Part shown: one piece after another, positions 62,164-64,000 of the stretch
Layout: every line of letters starts with the position of its first letter
Numbering within the stretch: position 1 is the stretch's first letter
NCBI GenBank assembly: GCA_948099385.1
Contig: CANUEZ040000204.1
Location: 2,418,001 to 2,482,000, forward strand
Source of the DNA: Fasciola hepatica
Taxonomy: Eukaryota > Platyhelminthes > Trematoda > Plagiorchiida > Fasciolidae
Reading direction: 5' to 3'
DNA length: 64,000 bases
Made by a program: the position numbers and the translations under genes
The notes under the pieces: generated by a model
Seen by the model: the letters and a program-made list of their open reading frames with translations, nothing else
Told to the model about the DNA's origin: nothing
Databases searched by the model: none

Positions 62164-63902
62164 CCCCTACAGAGAAGTCATCCATCATAGGAGTCGATCG
62201 GTGTGCGCGAAGCTGGTTCTTACCATTCAAATTTGAAGCGAGTTTGGGAACGGTTCTATATCATTTAGCGTAAATAAGGAAGAAATCGTTGAGAGCCATC
62301 CCGGATAGCCTTGTGTTGTTAAGTTGTTCGATTCACAATGGTTCACCGGTTGTTGGAGTGCCCGTGGTTGCTCGGTCGATGTGCACTGCTGATGAGTCGA
62401 GTCCCTTAGAGGATGAAACAGCTGTACAGTGCTTCCATGGATTTCAATGCTCAGTTGACTGTTCGAGCTGCATGATCAATCATATTATACAAATCTAATC
62501 TAAGCTAATCTAATCTAATCTCGTACTACTATACAATTGCATGCATAGTAAGGAAGCTGTGTAGGTTGTTCATTTGGGAATGCGTTGGTTGTACTTAGGC
62601 CCCTACAGAGAAGGCATCCATCATAGGAGTCGATCGGTGTGCGCGAAGCTGGTTCTTACCATTCAAATTTAAAGCGAGTTTGGGAACGGTGCTATATCAT
62701 GTAGCTTATATTCTGAAGAAAGCGATGTTAGCAATCACGGATAGCATTGTGTTGTTAAGTTGTTCGATTCACAATGGTTCACCGGTTGTTGGAGTGCCCG
62801 TGGTTGCTCGGTCGATGTGCACTGCTGATGAGTCGAATCCCTTAGAGGATGAAACAGCTGTACAGTGCTTCCATGGATTTCAATGCTCAGTTGAGCGTTC
62901 AAGCTGCATGATCAATCATATTATACAAATCTAATCTAATCTAATCTAATCTAATCTCGTACTACTAATCAATTGCATGCATAGTAAGGAAGCTGTGTAG
63001 GTTGTTCATTTGGGAATGCGTTGGTTGTACTTAGGCCCCTACAGAGAAGTCATCCATCATAGGAGTCGATCGGTGTGCGCGAAGCTGGTTCTTACCATTC
63101 AAATTTGAAGCGAGTTTGGGAACGGTTCTATATCATTTAGCGTAAATGTGGAAGAAATCGTTGATAGCAATCACTGATAGCCTTGTGTTGTTAAGTTGTT
63201 CGATTCACAATGGTTCACCGGTTGTTGGAGTGCCCGTGGTTGCTCGGTCGATGTGCACTGCTGATGAGTCGAATCCCTTAGAGGATGAAACAGCTGTACA
63301 GTGCTTCCATGGATTTCAATGCTCAGTTGAGCGTTCAAGCTGCATGATCAATCATATTATACAAATCTAATCTAATCTAATCTAATCTAATCTCGTACTA
63401 CTAATCAATTGCATGCATAGTAAGGAAGCTGTGTAGGTTGTTCAATTGGGAATGCGTTGGTTGTACTTAGGCCCCTACAGAGAAGTCATCCATCATAGGA
63501 GTCGATCGGTGTGCGCGAAGCTGGTTCTTACCATTCAAATTTAAAGCGAGTTTGGGAAGGGTGCTACATCATGTAGCTTATATTCTGAAGAAAGCGATGT
63601 TAGAAATCACGGATAGCCTTGTGTTGTTAAGTTGTTCGAGTCACAATGGTTCACCGATTGTTGGAGTGCCCGTGGTTGCTCGGTCGATGTGCACTGCTGA
63701 TGAGTCGAATCCCTTAGAGGATGAAACAGCTGTACAGTGCTTCCATGGATTTCAATGCTCAGTTGAGCGTTCAAGCTGCATGATCAATCATGTTATACAA
63801 ATCTAATCTAATCTAATCTAATCTCGTACTGCTAAGCAATTGCATGCATAGTAAGGAAGCTGCGTAGGTTGTTCATTTGTGAATGCGTTGGTTGTACTTA
63901 GG
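62164..63902 (+). repeat. Dimer duplication (872 + 867 bp), monomers 145-146 and 147-148
   Basis: Monomers 145 and 147 share GGTTCTATATCATTTAGCGTAAAT; to keep within short motifs, the key part is TTTAGCGTAAAT. Monomers 146 and 148 share TAGCTTATATTCTGAAG and AAAGCGATGTTAG. These are the most diverged A-to-B intervals in the window, copied as a pair. Confidence 0.85.
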
Positions 63903-64000
63903 CCCCTACAGAGAAGTCATCCATCATAGGAGTCGATCGGTGTGCGCGAAGCTGGTTCTTACCATTCAAATTTAAGGCGAGTTTGGGAACGGTGCTATAT
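63903..64000 (+). repeat. Truncated last monomer (unit 149)
   Basis: Begins with CCCCTACAGAG and matches the first 98 bases of other units, with AAGGCGAG where others have AAAGCGAG. The window ends in GCTATAT, just before the expected A box, so it contains no ribozyme. Confidence 0.95.

Larger units (their letters stand above)
1..64000 (+). repeat. Tandem satellite array, ~431-bp monomer, 148 ribozyme-bearing copies, continues past both ends
   Basis: The same unit recurs head to tail without interruption from the first base to the last. Taking the phase from CCCCTACAGAG, successive units begin at 1, 432, 863, 1294, 1725 and so on; the mean spacing between the first (220) and last (63681) ribozyme start is about 431.7 bp. 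Most units are exactly 431 bp; others are near 426 or 436 because an internal AATCT pentamer tract gains or loses copies. All units share one orientation and no foreign insertion is seen. Each carries a type I hammerhead ribozyme, A- and B-box-like Pol III motifs and several small inverted repeats. Copies differ by point substitutions arranged in mosaic subfamilies, as expected from unequal crossing-over and gene conversion. The class matches known hammerhead satellites (Schistosoma Smalpha, newt Satellite 2, Dolichopoda pDo500) in design only; I do not recognise this sequence as any of them. Confidence 0.98.
58706..64000 (+). repeat. Monomers 137-149 (149 truncated): ribozyme positions; right end
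   Basis: Hammerheads start at 58925, 59361, 59792, 60223, 60654, 61085, 61516, 61952, 62383, 62819, 63255 and 63681. TCGAATCCC, which turns the first stem II G.U into A-U in one of the two models, is common here (137, 139, 142, 143, 144, 146, 147, 148). TTAGATGAT, which breaks a C-G pair in the same model, is in 138, 140, 142, 143 and 144. Monomers 138 and 140 have UAGUGC after the cleavage site. Monomer 143 is catalytically ruined. From 63903 to 64000 a further monomer starts and is cut off by the window end before its A box, so the array goes on. Confidence 0.92.

Noticed and set aside
1..64000. CRISPR array
   Set aside because: There are no unique spacers between short repeats; the whole 431-bp unit is repeated.
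1..64000. LTR retrotransposon or plant-type retrozyme with primer-binding site and polypurine tract
   Set aside because: No LTR boundaries, tRNA-Met primer-binding site, polypurine tract or target-site duplications are visible; only the ribozyme and tandem form are shared.
1..64000. Hammerhead on the - strand or type III topology
   Set aside because: CUGAUGA and GAAA with matching helices occur only on the + strand, and the strand order (stem I open, stem III closed) is type I.

Overview
The whole 64 kb window is one head-to-tail tandem array. The monomer is about 431 bp and there are 148 complete copies of its central motif, plus a truncated copy at the right end. Neither array edge is inside the window. 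No gene, rRNA, tRNA, transposase, reverse transcriptase or unique sequence is visible between copies. This is satellite-type DNA of a eukaryote, most likely an animal, because the known satellites and retrozyme-like repeats of this design come from flatworms, newts, cave crickets and other metazoans. I cannot name the species.

The satellite is not featureless. Every monomer carries, on the + strand, a type I hammerhead ribozyme of about 50 nt: GCACUG (stem I 5'), CUGAUGA, a 19-nt stem-loop II region, GAAA, a self-complementary ACAGCUGU stem III, cleavage after GUA, then CAGUGC (stem I 3'). About 50-60 bp upstream of each ribozyme is a near-perfect RNA polymerase III B-box core (GTTCGATTC). 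About 56 bp upstream of that is a perfect match to the A-box consensus (TAGTGTAGATG), just downstream of a TATAT. The consensus monomer has no run of four T, so a Pol III transcript started in one unit could run through several. The simplest reading is a self-processing, retrozyme-like or Smalpha-like satellite: multimeric RNA is cut by the ribozymes into 431-nt monomers with ends that can be joined into circles. The ribozyme motif is seen directly. Transcription, cleavage and circularisation are inference.

Layout: 1-9496, monomers 1-22, with two visible dimer duplications. 9497-14233, monomers 23-33, a four-monomer higher-order repeat present twice plus a partial third copy, carrying ribozyme-damaging mutations that were copied along with it. 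14234-44445, monomers 34-103, a mosaic of subfamilies. 44446-47893, monomers 104-111, a second four-monomer higher-order repeat. 47894-64000, monomers 112-149, more diverged; a variant of the segment just upstream of the B box appears from about 49.3 kb and becomes frequent towards the right end, with dimer duplications at 58706-60434 and 62164-63902.

Length differences between monomers are almost all 5-bp steps in an internal (AATCT)n tract. Substitutions concentrate in stem-loop II of the ribozyme and in the A-to-B box interval. The ribozyme core, B box and stem I are nearly invariant. Short ORFs recur on both strands in every unit, but they are by-products of the repeat (431 is not a multiple of 3) and are not called as genes.
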